From: Streptomyces gilvus
GTDB taxonomy: Bacteria; Actinomycetota; Actinomycetes; Streptomycetales; Streptomycetaceae
Reading direction: 5' to 3'
Assembly: GCF_022513565.1 (NCBI RefSeq)
Contig: NZ_JAKWBE010000016.1
Span: 62,001 to 126,000 of the forward strand
DNA length: 64,000 nt
The position numbers were made by a program, and so were the translations under genes. Positions 17,334-25,638 of the stretch are shown piece by piece; position 1 is the first letter of the stretch, and the number at the start of each line of letters is the position of its first letter. The notes under the pieces were generated by a model. It searched no databases. It saw only the letters and a list, made by a program, of their open reading frames with translations, and was not told the origin of the DNA.

Positions 17334-18800
17334 ATGCCCGACGTCCGGCTGGCCTCACCCCAGGGCAGATGGATCCTGCTCACCACCGTCCTCGGCTCCA
17401 GCATGGCGATGCTGGACTCGACCGTCGTCAACGTCGCCCTCCCGCGCATCGGCCGTGACCTCGGCGCCGATCTCGCGGCGCTGCAGTGGACCGTCAACGC
17501 GTACATGCTCACGCTGGCCGGGCTGATCCTGCTCGGCGGCAGCCTCGGCGACCGTTACGGCCGCCGCAAGATCTTCGTGCTCGGGGTCGTCTGGTTCGCC
17601 GCCGCGTCCCTGCTGTGCGGGCTCGCGCCGAACGCCGGTGTGCTCATCGCCGCGCGTGCCCTCCAGGGCGTCGGCGGGGCGCTGCTCACGCCCGGTTCCC
17701 TCGCGCTGATCCAGGCGTCCTTCCACCCCGACGACCGGGGCCGGGCGGTGGGCCTGTGGTCCGGGTTCGGGGGGATCGGCGCGGCCGTCGGGCCGTTCCT
17801 GGGCGGCTGGCTGGTGGCCGGGCCCGGCTGGCGCTGGGTCTTCCTGCTCAACGTCCCGCTGGCCCTGCTGTGCGCCCCCATCGCCGTACGGCACGTCCCC
17901 GACTCCGCGGACGGCCGCAGCCACGGCCGCTTCGACATCCTCGGCGCCTTCCTGGGCGCCCTCGCGCTCGCCCTCGTCACCTACGCCCTGATCGAGGCCC
18001 GGCAGGGCTCCCTGATCGTCGCCGTCACGGCGGTCGCCGGTGTCCTCGCGGGCGTCGCCTTCGTGTACGTCGAGAAGCGGCGCCCGGACCCGATGATGCC
18101 GCTGGACATCTTCGCCTCGCGCCAGTTCACGGCCGTCAACCTGGTCACCCTGTGCGTGTACGCGGCCTTCGGCGGCTACTTCTTCCTCACCGCCCTCCAG
18201 CTCCAGGTCGCCCTCGGCTGGTCGCCGCTCGCCGCGGGGACGGCCCTGCTGCCGACGACGGCCATGATGCTGCTGTTCTCCGCCCGATCCGGCGCCCTCG
18301 CCGACCGGATCGGCCCGCGCATCCCGCTCACCGTCGGCCCGCTGCTGTGCGCGACCGGCATGCTGCTGATGCTGCGGGTCGGGCCCGGCTCCTCCTACGC
18401 GGCCGACGTCCTGCCCGCCCTGCTGGTGCAGGGCGCCGGCATGGTCGCCCTGGTCGCGCCGCTGACCGCGACCGTCCTGGCCTCGGTGGACACCGCGCGG
18501 GCGGGGCTGGCCAGCGGCATCAACAACGCGGCGGCCCGTGCGGCGGGCCTGATCGCGGTGGCCGCGCTGCCGCTGCTCGCCGGGATGGGCCCGGAGGCCT
18601 ACCGCACCCCGACCGCCTTCGACACCGCCTTCCACCGCGCGATGCTCCTGTGCGCCGGGATCCTGGTCGTGGCCTCAGCGGTCGCCTTCACGACGGTCCG
18701 CTCGCTACCTCCCGACTGCCGCCGCCCGGAATGCCGCACCCACGGGGGCGTGGCGGCTCCGCCGCTGGAGGGGGGACGGGCAGCGAAGCGCCTCTCCTGA
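17334..18800 (+). CDS. DHA2-type MFS drug exporter
   Basis: The 488-residue membrane protein fits the 14-span DHA2 group of proton antiporters: motif C-like region LDSTVVNVALPRIGRDLGAD at the first loop, LQWTVNAYMLTLAGLILLGG, motif A GSLGDRYGRRKIF, and LQGVGGALLTPGSLALI. It likely exports a small hydrophobic compound. The last 30 residues (RSLPPDCRRP...GGRAAKRLS) are hydrophilic and read into sequence related to the repeats that follow, so the original C-terminus may have been altered. ATG 17334 is preceded by a TATACC-like -10. No adjacent regulator is seen. Confidence 0.88.
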   Translation: MPDVRLASPQGRWILLTTVLGSSMAMLDSTVVNVALPRIGRDLGADLAALQWTVNAYMLTLAGLILLGGSLGDRYGRRKIFVLGVVWFAAASLLCGLAPNAGVLIAARALQGVGGALLTPGSLALIQASFHPDDRGRAVGLWSGFGGIGAAVGPFLGGWLVAGPGWRWVFLLNVPLALLCAPIAVRHVPDSADGRSHGRFDILGAFLGALALALVTYALIEARQGSLIVAVTAVAGVLAGVAFVYVEKRRPDPMMPLDIFASRQFTAVNLVTLCVYAAFGGYFFLTALQLQVALGWSPLAAGTALLPTTAMMLLFSARSGALADRIGPRIPLTVGPLLCATGMLLMLRVGPGSSYAADVLPALLVQGAGMVALVAPLTATVLASVDTARAGLASGINNAAARAAGLIAVAALPLLAGMGPEAYRTPTAFDTAFHRAMLLCAGILVVASAVAFTTVRSLPPDCRRPECRTHGGVAAPPLEGGRAAKRLS

Positions 18801-18893
18801 TCCGGGGCGGCCAGGCGTCTCGGGTGAACTCGGGTGGTAGAGCGCTCGCGCGAGCTGGGGTGGACGCGCGCCGCCTGAGCGGGGCCGGGGCGC

Positions 18894-19204
18894 GGGTCTG
18901 GTGTGGGTGGGCTGGGGTGGTGATCGCGTGCTGGCTGAGCCTGGGCGGTGAAGCGTGTTTCCTGGGCCCGCGCGGCCAGGCGCGGGTTCTGAGTTCGGCG
19001 GGCGTACGGGTCTGGCGTGGGCTGGGGTGGTGGTCGCGTGCCTGTCTGAGCCTGAATGGTGAAGCGTGTTTCCCGGGCCCGCGCGCGGCCACACGCGTGT
19101 TCTGAGCTGGGCGAGGGGCACAGGTCTGACGTGGGCAGACGTGGTCGAGCGCTTGCCTGAGCCAGGGCGGCGGAACTGTGCTTCCTGAGGCTGGGCGGCG
19201 CAGC
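18894..19204 (+). repeat. Degenerate 114-bp tandem repeats
   Basis: Units begin with GGTCTG-type sequence at about 18894, 19008 and 19122, a constant 114-bp period. The first two units are strongly alike (GCTGGGGTGGTG, CTGAGCCTG, GGTGAAGCGTGTTTCC shared) and the third is decayed. A further partial copy of the unit head lies at about 19305-19325. No protein can be supported on either strand; the open frames here have Pro/Arg-rich repeat translations. With the 25-bp repeats and the rdgB fragment, these fill most of the 827-nt gap between the exporter and DUF3151 genes. Confidence 0.75.
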
Positions 19205-19304
19205 GCGTCGACTGAGCCGGGCGGGGCAGGCGTCGACTGAGCCGGGCGGGGCAAGCGTCGACTGAGCCGGGCGGGGCAAGCGTCGAGTGAGCCGGGCGGG
19301 GCCA
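19205..19304 (+). repeat. Four 25-bp tandem repeats
   Basis: Units at 19205, 19230, 19255 and 19280 are 25 bp each, start GCGTCGACTGAG and end GGCGGGGCA-like, and differ at only a few positions. Related single copies appear near 19490. Confidence 0.9.
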
Positions 19305-19333
19305 CGCGTCTGGCGTGGGCTGGGGGTGAGCCT

Positions 19334-19426
19334 GTCGTCGGCGACGGTGGGCAGGCCGGTGGCGCGGGCGAGGGCGTGGGCCTTGAGGAGGGCGTTCTCG
19401 GCGAAGGTCACACCGGTCTCCCCGCC
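19334..19426 (-). pseudogene. rdgB: Fragment of rdgB (XTP/dITP pyrophosphatase)
   Basis: On the minus strand 31 codons read GGETGV then TFAENALLKAHALARATG then LPTVADD, the conserved substrate-binding core of RdgB/HAM1 house-cleaning nucleotide pyrophosphatases. The catalytic ADD Asp pair is present, but the phosphate-binding N-terminal part and the remainder of the ~200-residue enzyme are missing, and both flanks are repeat sequence. It cannot encode a working enzyme. An intact rdgB presumably lies elsewhere; the fragment probably arrived by recombination or gene conversion. Confidence 0.75.
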
Positions 19427-19627
19427 GGGAAGCGCGCCTCCCGAGCCCGCGCGGCCAAGCGCATCTCCTGAACCTGGGCGGGCCAAGTGTCGACTGAGCC
19501 GGGGTGGCCAGCGACTGTGCTGAGCCGGCCAGTGTTTCTGCCGACCCCGCCCCGCCGAGCGTCTCTCCCGTGCCGGTGCGTAGGTGGGCCCGCGCCTTCG
19601 GCGAGGGGGATGGAGGAGACTGGGGCC

Positions 19628-20041
19628 ATGGCCATTCACGAGAACCTTCTCGGGGGACCGCCCCCGACCCACCTGCCCGACGACCCCGCGCCCCGCGAGC
19701 TGCTGGCGAACGGCACGCCGCCCGCGGACGTCGCGGCGAAGTATCCGACGTCCTCGCTGGCCTGGGCCCAGTTGGCCGATGAGGCGTTCGAGCGGGGCAG
19801 CGTCGTGGAGTCGTACGCCTACGCCCGTACCGGCTACCACCGCGGCCTGGACGCCCTGCGGCGCAGCGGCTGGAAGGGGCACGGGCCGGTGCCATGGGAG
19901 CACGAGCCGAACCGCGGCTTCCTGCGCGCCCTGCACGCCCTCGCCCGCGCGGCCGGCACGATCGGCGAGCAGGAGGAGTACGAGCGCTGCACCCAGTTCC
20001 TGAAGGACTCCTCCCCGACGGCGGCCCAGACCCTCGGCTGA
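19628..20041 (+). CDS. DUF3151 family protein
   Basis: The 137-residue protein has the actinobacterial DUF3151 features: NLLGGPPPTHLPDDP at the start, then VAAKYPTSSLAWAQLAD, SVVESYAYARTGYHRGLDAL, and GWKGHGPVPWEHEPNRGFLR, which is nearly invariant in the family. The alpha-helical repeats resemble a TPR fold. Function is unknown. ATG 19628 follows a GGAGG-containing stretch (GGATGGAGGAG). In Streptomyces this gene usually lies close to fba; here the exporter and repeats intervene. Confidence 0.88.
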   Translation: MAIHENLLGGPPPTHLPDDPAPRELLANGTPPADVAAKYPTSSLAWAQLADEAFERGSVVESYAYARTGYHRGLDALRRSGWKGHGPVPWEHEPNRGFLRALHALARAAGTIGEQEEYERCTQFLKDSSPTAAQTLG

Positions 20042-20190
20042 CCCGTCCTCCCAGGCCCGCCCGTCCGGTGTGACGAGGCGGGCCTTGCGATGCCGCGGGG
20101 CATTGAAAAGAATGCGGGTGGGGACCGGGGCCCCCGTGTCGGTAACGGCAGGGGCGGACCGCTACCCGGAGAACATCACAGGAGACAGCG

Positions 20191-21030
20191 ATGTCCCACG
20201 AGGCTCACGAGACTCAGGAGCCAGAGACCCCGCATCTCGACTTCGCCGGCACGACGCCGTACGAGGACTACGTCAAGGCGGACGTGCTCACCCACCTCCA
20301 GCACACCCTCTCCGACGACCCCGGAGAGATGGTCTTCCTGGTCACGACCCAGGTCATGGAGCTGTGGTTCACCGTCATCGTCCACGAGTGGGAGACGGCG
20401 GCGCGCGCCCTGCGCTCGGACGACGTGCCGACCGCGACCGCCGCGCTGAAGCGCTCGGTGCGGGAACTGGAGGCGCTGAACGCCTCCTGGAAGCCGCTCG
20501 GCCAGCTCACCCCGGCCCAGTTCAACTCCTACCGCTCCGCCCTCGGCGAGGGCTCCGGCTTCCAGTCGGCGATGTACCGCCGCATGGAGTTCCTGCTCGG
20601 CGACAAGTCCGCGTCCATGCTGGTCCCGCACCGCGGTGCGCCCCGCGTCCACGCGGAACTGGAGAAGGCCCTGCACGAGCCGAGCCTGTACGACGAGGTG
20701 CTGCGGCTGCTCGCCCGGCGCGGGCACGCGGTCCCCGAGGCGGTGCTGCGGCGCGACGTCTCGCAGCGCTACGAGCCCTCCGACGAGGTCGAGGCGATCT
20801 GGACCGCGCTCTACGCGGGCGACGAGAGCGACGAACTCGCCCGCCTCGGCGAGGCGTTGACCGACGTCGCCGAGCTGGTGTGGCGATGGCGCAACGACCA
20901 TCTGGTCGCCACGCGCCGCGCGATGGGTTCCAAGGCGGGCACGGGCGGCTCGGCCGGGGTGGCCTGGCTGGAGAAGCGCGCGCAGAAGAACGTGTTCCCC
21001 GAGCTGTGGACGGCGCGGTCACATGTCTGA
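20191..21030 (+). CDS. kynA: Tryptophan 2,3-dioxygenase
   Basis: The 279-residue haem enzyme opens the tryptophan indole ring to give N-formylkynurenine. Conserved regions are TPYEDYVKADVLTHLQH, the substrate pocket TQVMELWFTVIVHEWE, LTPAQFNSYRSALGEGSGFQS, and the haem-ligand region around His237 in WRWRNDHLVATRR followed by GTGGSAGVAWL. Length is normal for bacterial TDO. Start ATG 20191, with AGGAGACAG just upstream. The gene overlaps kynU by eight bases, so the two are translated as a unit. Confidence 0.96.
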   Translation: MSHEAHETQEPETPHLDFAGTTPYEDYVKADVLTHLQHTLSDDPGEMVFLVTTQVMELWFTVIVHEWETAARALRSDDVPTATAALKRSVRELEALNASWKPLGQLTPAQFNSYRSALGEGSGFQSAMYRRMEFLLGDKSASMLVPHRGAPRVHAELEKALHEPSLYDEVLRLLARRGHAVPEAVLRRDVSQRYEPSDEVEAIWTALYAGDESDELARLGEALTDVAELVWRWRNDHLVATRRAMGSKAGTGGSAGVAWLEKRAQKNVFPELWTARSHV

Positions 21031-22219
21031 ACTCGCCCTGCGTGCAGAGAAGTTGGACGCCGCCGACGAACTGGCCGCGGTGCGCGAGAGGTTCGTCCTC
21101 GACGAGGTCGTCTACCTGGACGGCAACTCGCTCGGCGCGCTGCCCGCGGCCGTCCCGGGCCGGGTCGACGACGTCGTACGACGCCAGTGGGGCTCGCTCA
21201 GGATCCGGTCCTGGGACGAGAGCGGCTGGTGGACGGCGCCGGAGCGGATCGGTGATCGGATCGCCCCCCTGGTGGGGGCGGCGGCCGGGCAGATCGTGGT
21301 CGGCGACTCGACAAGTGTCAACGTCTTCAAGGCACTTGTGGGCGCGGTCCGGCTGGCCCGGCCGGCGGGGGAGAGCCGTGACGAGATCGTCGTCGACGCG
21401 ACGACCTTCCCGACCGACGGCTACATCGCCGAGTCCGCGGCCCGGCTGACGGGCTGCACCCTGCGCCCGGTGACGCCGGGACAGGTGCCGGGCGTGCTCT
21501 CGGACCGTACGGCCGCCGTGCTGCTCAACCACGTCGACTACCGCACGGGCCGGCTGCACGACCTGCCCTCGCTCACGGCGGCGGTGCACGCGGTGGGCGC
21601 GGTCAGCGTGTGGGACCTGTGCCACAGCGCGGGCGCGCTGCCGGTCGGCCTGGACGAACACGGCGTGGACCTGGCGGTCGGCTGCACCTACAAGTACCTG
21701 AACGGCGGCCCCGGTTCACCGGCGTACCTCTACGTCCGCCGTGACCTCCAGGACCGCTTCGACTCCCCGCTGCCGGGCTGGAACTCGCACGCCGAGCCCT
21801 TCGGCATGCGCCCGGACTACGAACCGGCGCCGGGCGCGCTGCGGGGCCGCGTCGGCACCCCGGACATCCTGTCCATGCTGGCCCTGGAGGCGGCCCTGGA
21901 CGTCTGGGACGGCGTCCCGGTCGAGGCGGTCCGCGCCAAGTCCCTCGCCTTGACGGACTTCTTCCTGGAGTGTGTGGAGGAGTACGTGGCGGCGGGGCTC
22001 GTGGAGTCGCTGACCCCGGTGGCGCACGAGGAGCGCGGCAGTCAGGTCGCGCTGCGCTGTGCGGACGCCGGGGATGTCATGAAGCGGCTGATCGAGCGGG
22101 GTGTGGTCGGCGACTTCCGGCACCCGGACGTCCTGCGCTTCGGTTTCACACCGCTGTACGTCTCCTTCGCGGAGGTGGAGCGGGCGGCCCGGGTGCTGGG
22201 GGAGACGGTGGCGGGCTAG
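21023..22219 (+). CDS. kynU: Kynureninase
   Basis: The 398-residue PLP enzyme hydrolyses kynurenine to anthranilate and alanine. It has YLDGNSLGALPAAV near the N-terminus, VVGDSTSVNVFKAL for phosphate binding, VWDLCHSAGALPVG, and the PLP Lys at about residue 224 in GCTYKYLNGGPGSPAYLY. Length and all key regions are intact. It follows kynA with overlap. Anthranilate may feed siderophore, antibiotic or catabolic routes; nothing here shows which. A terminator follows at 22231-22266. Confidence 0.96.
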   Translation: MSELALRAEKLDAADELAAVRERFVLDEVVYLDGNSLGALPAAVPGRVDDVVRRQWGSLRIRSWDESGWWTAPERIGDRIAPLVGAAAGQIVVGDSTSVNVFKALVGAVRLARPAGESRDEIVVDATTFPTDGYIAESAARLTGCTLRPVTPGQVPGVLSDRTAAVLLNHVDYRTGRLHDLPSLTAAVHAVGAVSVWDLCHSAGALPVGLDEHGVDLAVGCTYKYLNGGPGSPAYLYVRRDLQDRFDSPLPGWNSHAEPFGMRPDYEPAPGALRGRVGTPDILSMLALEAALDVWDGVPVEAVRAKSLALTDFFLECVEEYVAAGLVESLTPVAHEERGSQVALRCADAGDVMKRLIERGVVGDFRHPDVLRFGFTPLYVSFAEVERAARVLGETVAG

Positions 22220-22230
22220 CCGCAGCCGTC

Positions 22231-22266
22231 GAGGGGAAACGGGCTCCCCAGAACCGTTTTCCCCTC
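22231..22266 (+). terminator. Terminator after kynU
   Basis: GAGGGGAAACGG (22231-22242) pairs with CCGTTTTCCCCTC (22254-22266) with one bulged T, 12 nt after the kynU stop. It separates kynAU from the hydrolase gene. Confidence 0.65.
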
Positions 22267-22376
22267 ACCCAGCGTGACATCCACGTGTCGGCGCACGTCA
22301 CCGGCCTGGTACCGTCCCGCCAACGGCCGGTTCCCGACCAGGCCCTGACTCCGTTACGTCGCTGAGAGGTTGGAGC

Positions 22377-23261
22377 ATGCCGGACGACGCCGCAGCAGCC
22401 CGTGCCGCCGCCGAGGAGGAGTCGGCGTTCTCGCACCCGGCGGTCGACCCCGACTCCACCGCCGGGTACGGGGACCACCCCGACCAGCTGATCGACTTCT
22501 ACGCCCCGCGCGTCGAGAGGGGGGCGGGGGCGCCCGTACCGCTGGTCGTCGTCCTGCACGGGGGCGCGTGGCGGGCGCCGTACGACCGGCGGCACATCTC
22601 GCCGTTCGCGGACTTCCTCGCCCGGCGGGGGTTCGCGGTGGCGAGCGTGGAGTACCGGCGGGGCGACGGGACCTCGGGAGGCTCCAACTCCCCTGCGGTG
22701 GCCGGGCGGTGGCCGGAGACCTTCGACGACGTCGCGGCGGCGCTGGACGCGCTGCCGGCCCTCACCCGGCAGGCCCTGCCACAGGCCGACCCGCGCCGCA
22801 TGGTGCTCACCGGACACTCGGCGGGCGGCCACCTCGCCCTGTGGGCGGCGGCCCGCCATGTCCTGCCGCCGGACTCGCCCTGGCGCACCGCCGTCCCCGC
22901 CGCGCTCCGCGGGGTGGTGGCCCTGGCTCCCATCGCCGACTTCGAGGTGGCCGACAAGCTGAACGTCTGCTCCGGCGCCACGCGCCAACTCCTGGGCGGC
23001 GACGACACGTTCGCCGAACGCCGGCCGTACGCAGACCCGGCGCTGCTGCTGCCCACCGGCATCGCCACGACGCTGGTCCAGGGGCGGAGCGACCTCGTCG
23101 TACCGCAGGCGGTGGCCGAGTCGTACGCGGACGCGGCGGCGAAGGCCGGCGAGATGGTGGGCCTCACGCTCCTGGAGGACGTCGGCCACTTCCCCCTCAT
23201 CGACCCGGCGGCGGACGCCTGCGCGGTGGTGGCGGAGGAGATCGCCCAACTGGCCTTCTGA
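22377..23261 (+). CDS. Alpha/beta hydrolase, candidate kynurenine formamidase
   Basis: The 294-residue protein is an alpha/beta hydrolase of the arylformamidase/carboxylesterase type: oxyanion motif LHGGAWRAPYDRR, nucleophile elbow TGHSAGGHLALW, acid in GRSDLVVP and His in EDVGHFPLID. It directly follows kynA-kynU, and neither of those provides the formamide hydrolysis between N-formylkynurenine and kynurenine, so the step can be assigned here by context. The terminator between suggests its own promoter (TAcCGT-like sequence near 22310). It could instead be a general esterase. A 14-bp tandem duplication begins at its stop codon. Confidence 0.75.
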   Translation: MPDDAAAARAAAEEESAFSHPAVDPDSTAGYGDHPDQLIDFYAPRVERGAGAPVPLVVVLHGGAWRAPYDRRHISPFADFLARRGFAVASVEYRRGDGTSGGSNSPAVAGRWPETFDDVAAALDALPALTRQALPQADPRRMVLTGHSAGGHLALWAAARHVLPPDSPWRTAVPAALRGVVALAPIADFEVADKLNVCSGATRQLLGGDDTFAERRPYADPALLLPTGIATTLVQGRSDLVVPQAVAESYADAAAKAGEMVGLTLLEDVGHFPLIDPAADACAVVAEEIAQLAF

Positions 23262-23287
23262 GCCGACTCTTCCGAGCCGACTCTTCC
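23260..23287 (+). repeat. 14-bp tandem duplication at a stop codon
   Basis: GAGCCGACTCTTCC occurs at 23260-23273 and 23274-23287. The last two bases of the hydrolase TGA are the first two bases of unit one. Confidence 0.9.
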
Positions 23288-23428
23288 GAGCCGCCCCTCA
23301 CATACCCGTAGTACCTGAGAGCTACTCCGCAGGACGGCTCCCCGGCGGGACGCGGGCTACACCCCCGCGTCCGTAACTTCCCCATCAGTCAAGCCCGATG
23401 ACCGGGCGGACCGGGAGGGGAGACGACG

Positions 23429-24167
23429 ATGGGGCGAGCCACGGGGGAGCGGGGAGCGGTGGCCGGGGGCGGCACCCGGCGAACACGGGTGAGCGGATTC
23501 AGGGGACCCAGGGGACCCAGGGGACCCAGGGGATCAAGATGGCGCCGCACCGCTCTCGCCGCCCGCGTCGAGGCCGCCACCCCGCCCGACCGCGACCGGG
23601 CCGTGGACGCCCTGCGCGCCCTCGCCGTCCTGGGCGTCGTCCTCGGCCACTGGCTGGTCACCGCCTTCGTGGCGGACGGCACCGCCCTGCACACCAGCAG
23701 CCCGCTGCAGCGGATGCCCTGGCTCGCCCCGATCTCCTGGGCTTTCCAGACCCTCGCGGCCTCGACGAGTACGTGTACGAGGCGCTGCGGGCCGGCGCCT
23801 CCGGGTTCCTGCTCAAGGACGCCTCCGCGGACAAGCTCGCGGAGGCGGTACGGGTGGTGGCGGCCGGCGACGCCCTGCTCGCGCCCGGTGTCGCCCGGCG
23901 GCTGATCGCCCGGTTCTCCCAGCTGGACGGCGGGCCCCGCGCCCCGCTCAGCGACCGGGTCGGGGACCTGACCGGGCGGGAGACGGAGGTGCTGGCGCTG
24001 ATCGCGCAGGGCCTGTCGAACGCGGAGATCGCCGGGCGGCTGGTGGTCGCCGAGCAGACCGTGAAGACGCATGTGGGCCGCATCCTGGTGAAGCTGGGCC
24101 TCAGGGACCGTACGCGGCGGCGGTGTTCGCGTACGAGTCGGGTCTGGTGCGGCCGGCGGGCCACTGA
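23429..24167 (+). pseudogene. Chimeric pseudogene: acyltransferase-3 head joined to response-regulator tail
   Basis: Codons from ATG 23429 (GGGAGGGGAG upstream) encode the start of a membrane acyltransferase-3 protein: DRAVDALRALAVLGVVLGHW and then PWLAPISWAFQTLA. Near 23757 this breaks off, and in another frame the sequence continues as a NarL-type regulator from the middle of its receiver (LDEYVYEALRAGASGFLLKD) through the LuxR domain (TGRETEVLALIAQGLSNAEI). The phospho-acceptor half is missing. Close to the end, one base is missing compared with the paralogue at 25635 (GTACGC-GGCGGCG), shifting frame before AVFAYESGLVRPAGH and its stop at 24165-24167. Neither half can work; a deletion probably removed the rest of both genes. 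Confidence 0.85.
23501..23533 (+). repeat. 9-bp microrepeat AGGGGACCC
   Basis: About 3.6 tandem copies of AGGGGACCC inside the acyltransferase head, read there as collagen-like RGP repeats. Confidence 0.9.
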
Positions 24168-24264
24168 CCCGGGTCCGGAGCGGCCGTAGTACCTGAGAGG
24201 GAGGCCGAAGGACCCTCCTCACTGGTGACGACCGGGGGCCCGGCCCGCGCCTACCGTTTCCGAC

Positions 24265-25638
24265 GTGACCGAGACGACCCAGACGCACGTGACGCCACCG
24301 GAGCGACCGGAGGGCGCGTTCGAGCCGTACAAGCCGCGCAGCCCGGAGGCCCGGGCAGTCATGGACGCCCTGCGGGGCCTGCGGCAGAACCTGTTCCACG
24401 ACGTGCTGGCCTACCGCCCGATGCCACGCGCGCGTGCCGACGGCCCGCTCGCCCGCCGCTTCTCCGGCCGGGCGCGCGAGTACGCGACCTGGGCGCCGTA
24501 TGCCCTGGTCACCGCGGCCGGGATCATCGCGTTCTTCGTCGCGGCGCGGGAGGACGACCACGGCGGGGTGCTCAACGGCATGCTCGGCCTGTTCGCTCTG
24601 GCCCCGGTGCTGCTGACGCTGGTGCGTCCGGTGGGCGCGTTCTGGCTGTCGATGATCCTGACCCCCGTCGCCGAGGCAGTGGGCGGCGACGGGGTGACCG
24701 AGTGGCCCTGGCTGATGGGGAGCTTCGTCTGCCACTTCCTGGTGCTCACGATCGTCGCCGTCCGCACCCGGCCGCGCACGGCGGCGTGGATGTGGGTGTT
24801 GACGGCGGGGTACGGCATGTTCGCGGAGACGGCCTTGAGCGGCGGCCACTACTTCGGCTCCGACACCGTGCAGATGCTGTTCCTCTCCGCGCTGTCCCTG
24901 CTCGCCGTCACCGTCTGGCACATCCGCCACGAGGCCCGGCAGGAGGTGAACGCGCAGCAGACGGTGACCGCCCACGAGCGCTCCCGGCGCACCCTGCTGG
25001 AGGAGCGCACCACGATCGCCCGCGAGCTGCACGACGTGGTCGCGCACCACATGTCGGTCGTCGCCATCCAGGCGGAGGCCGCCCCCTACCGGGTCCAGAA
25101 CCCGCCGCCGGAGCTGGAGAAGGCGTTCGCGACCATCCGGGAGAACGCGGTGGCGGCCCTGACCGAACTGCGCCGCGTGCTGGGCGTCGTACGCGCCGAG
25201 GACTACGAGGCCCCGGACGCCCCGCAGCCGACCCTCGCCGACCTGGACGCGCTGCTCGCCAACGTCCGTGAGGCGGGCCTGAGCGTCGACAAGACGGTCA
25301 CCGGAGCGGTGCGCGAACTCCCGCAGGGCGTCGAGCTGTCGGCGTACCGGATCGTGCAGGAGGCGCTGAGCAACACCCTGCGGCACGCGCCGGGCGCGGC
25401 TGCCAAGGTGGAGGTGTCCTACGTCCTCGGCGGCCTGGGCCTGCGCATAGTGAACGGCCCGCCGCCCGAGCCGTCCCTGGTCAAGCCGTCCCCAGGCGCC
25501 GGCCACGGCATCACCGGCATGCGGGAGCGCGTCACCATGCTGAACGGCGGGATGACGGCGGCCCGTACGGACGAGGGAGGCTACGAAGTGACCGTCTTCC
25601 TGCCGGTCGCCGCCGCGGTGAACGAAGGAGAGGCATGA
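24265..25638 (+). CDS. NarL-type sensor histidine kinase
   Basis: The 457-residue kinase has a hydrophilic N-terminus of about 75 residues, five to six membrane spans (about 80-215), a linker helix, the HisKA_3 phospho-acceptor in IARELHDVVAHHMSVVAIQA, and HATPase_c with GHGITGMRERVTMLNGG. No extracellular sensor domain is visible, so detection by the spans is likely. Start GTG 24265 is taken for its position after TACCGT-like promoter sequence. Its stop overlaps the regulator start by ATGA. The upstream pseudogene is a remnant of a similar system. Confidence 0.9.
   Translation: MTETTQTHVTPPERPEGAFEPYKPRSPEARAVMDALRGLRQNLFHDVLAYRPMPRARADGPLARRFSGRAREYATWAPYALVTAAGIIAFFVAAREDDHGGVLNGMLGLFALAPVLLTLVRPVGAFWLSMILTPVAEAVGGDGVTEWPWLMGSFVCHFLVLTIVAVRTRPRTAAWMWVLTAGYGMFAETALSGGHYFGSDTVQMLFLSALSLLAVTVWHIRHEARQEVNAQQTVTAHERSRRTLLEERTTIARELHDVVAHHMSVVAIQAEAAPYRVQNPPPELEKAFATIRENAVAALTELRRVLGVVRAEDYEAPDAPQPTLADLDALLANVREAGLSVDKTVTGAVRELPQGVELSAYRIVQEALSNTLRHAPGAAAKVEVSYVLGGLGLRIVNGPPPEPSLVKPSPGAGHGITGMRERVTMLNGGMTAARTDEGGYEVTVFLPVAAAVNEGEA

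Noticed and set aside
18599..19936. Minus-strand open frame of 445 codons through the repeat region
   Set aside because: Composition is Pro/Arg/Ala repeats from tandem DNA; only the 31-codon rdgB segment resembles a protein.
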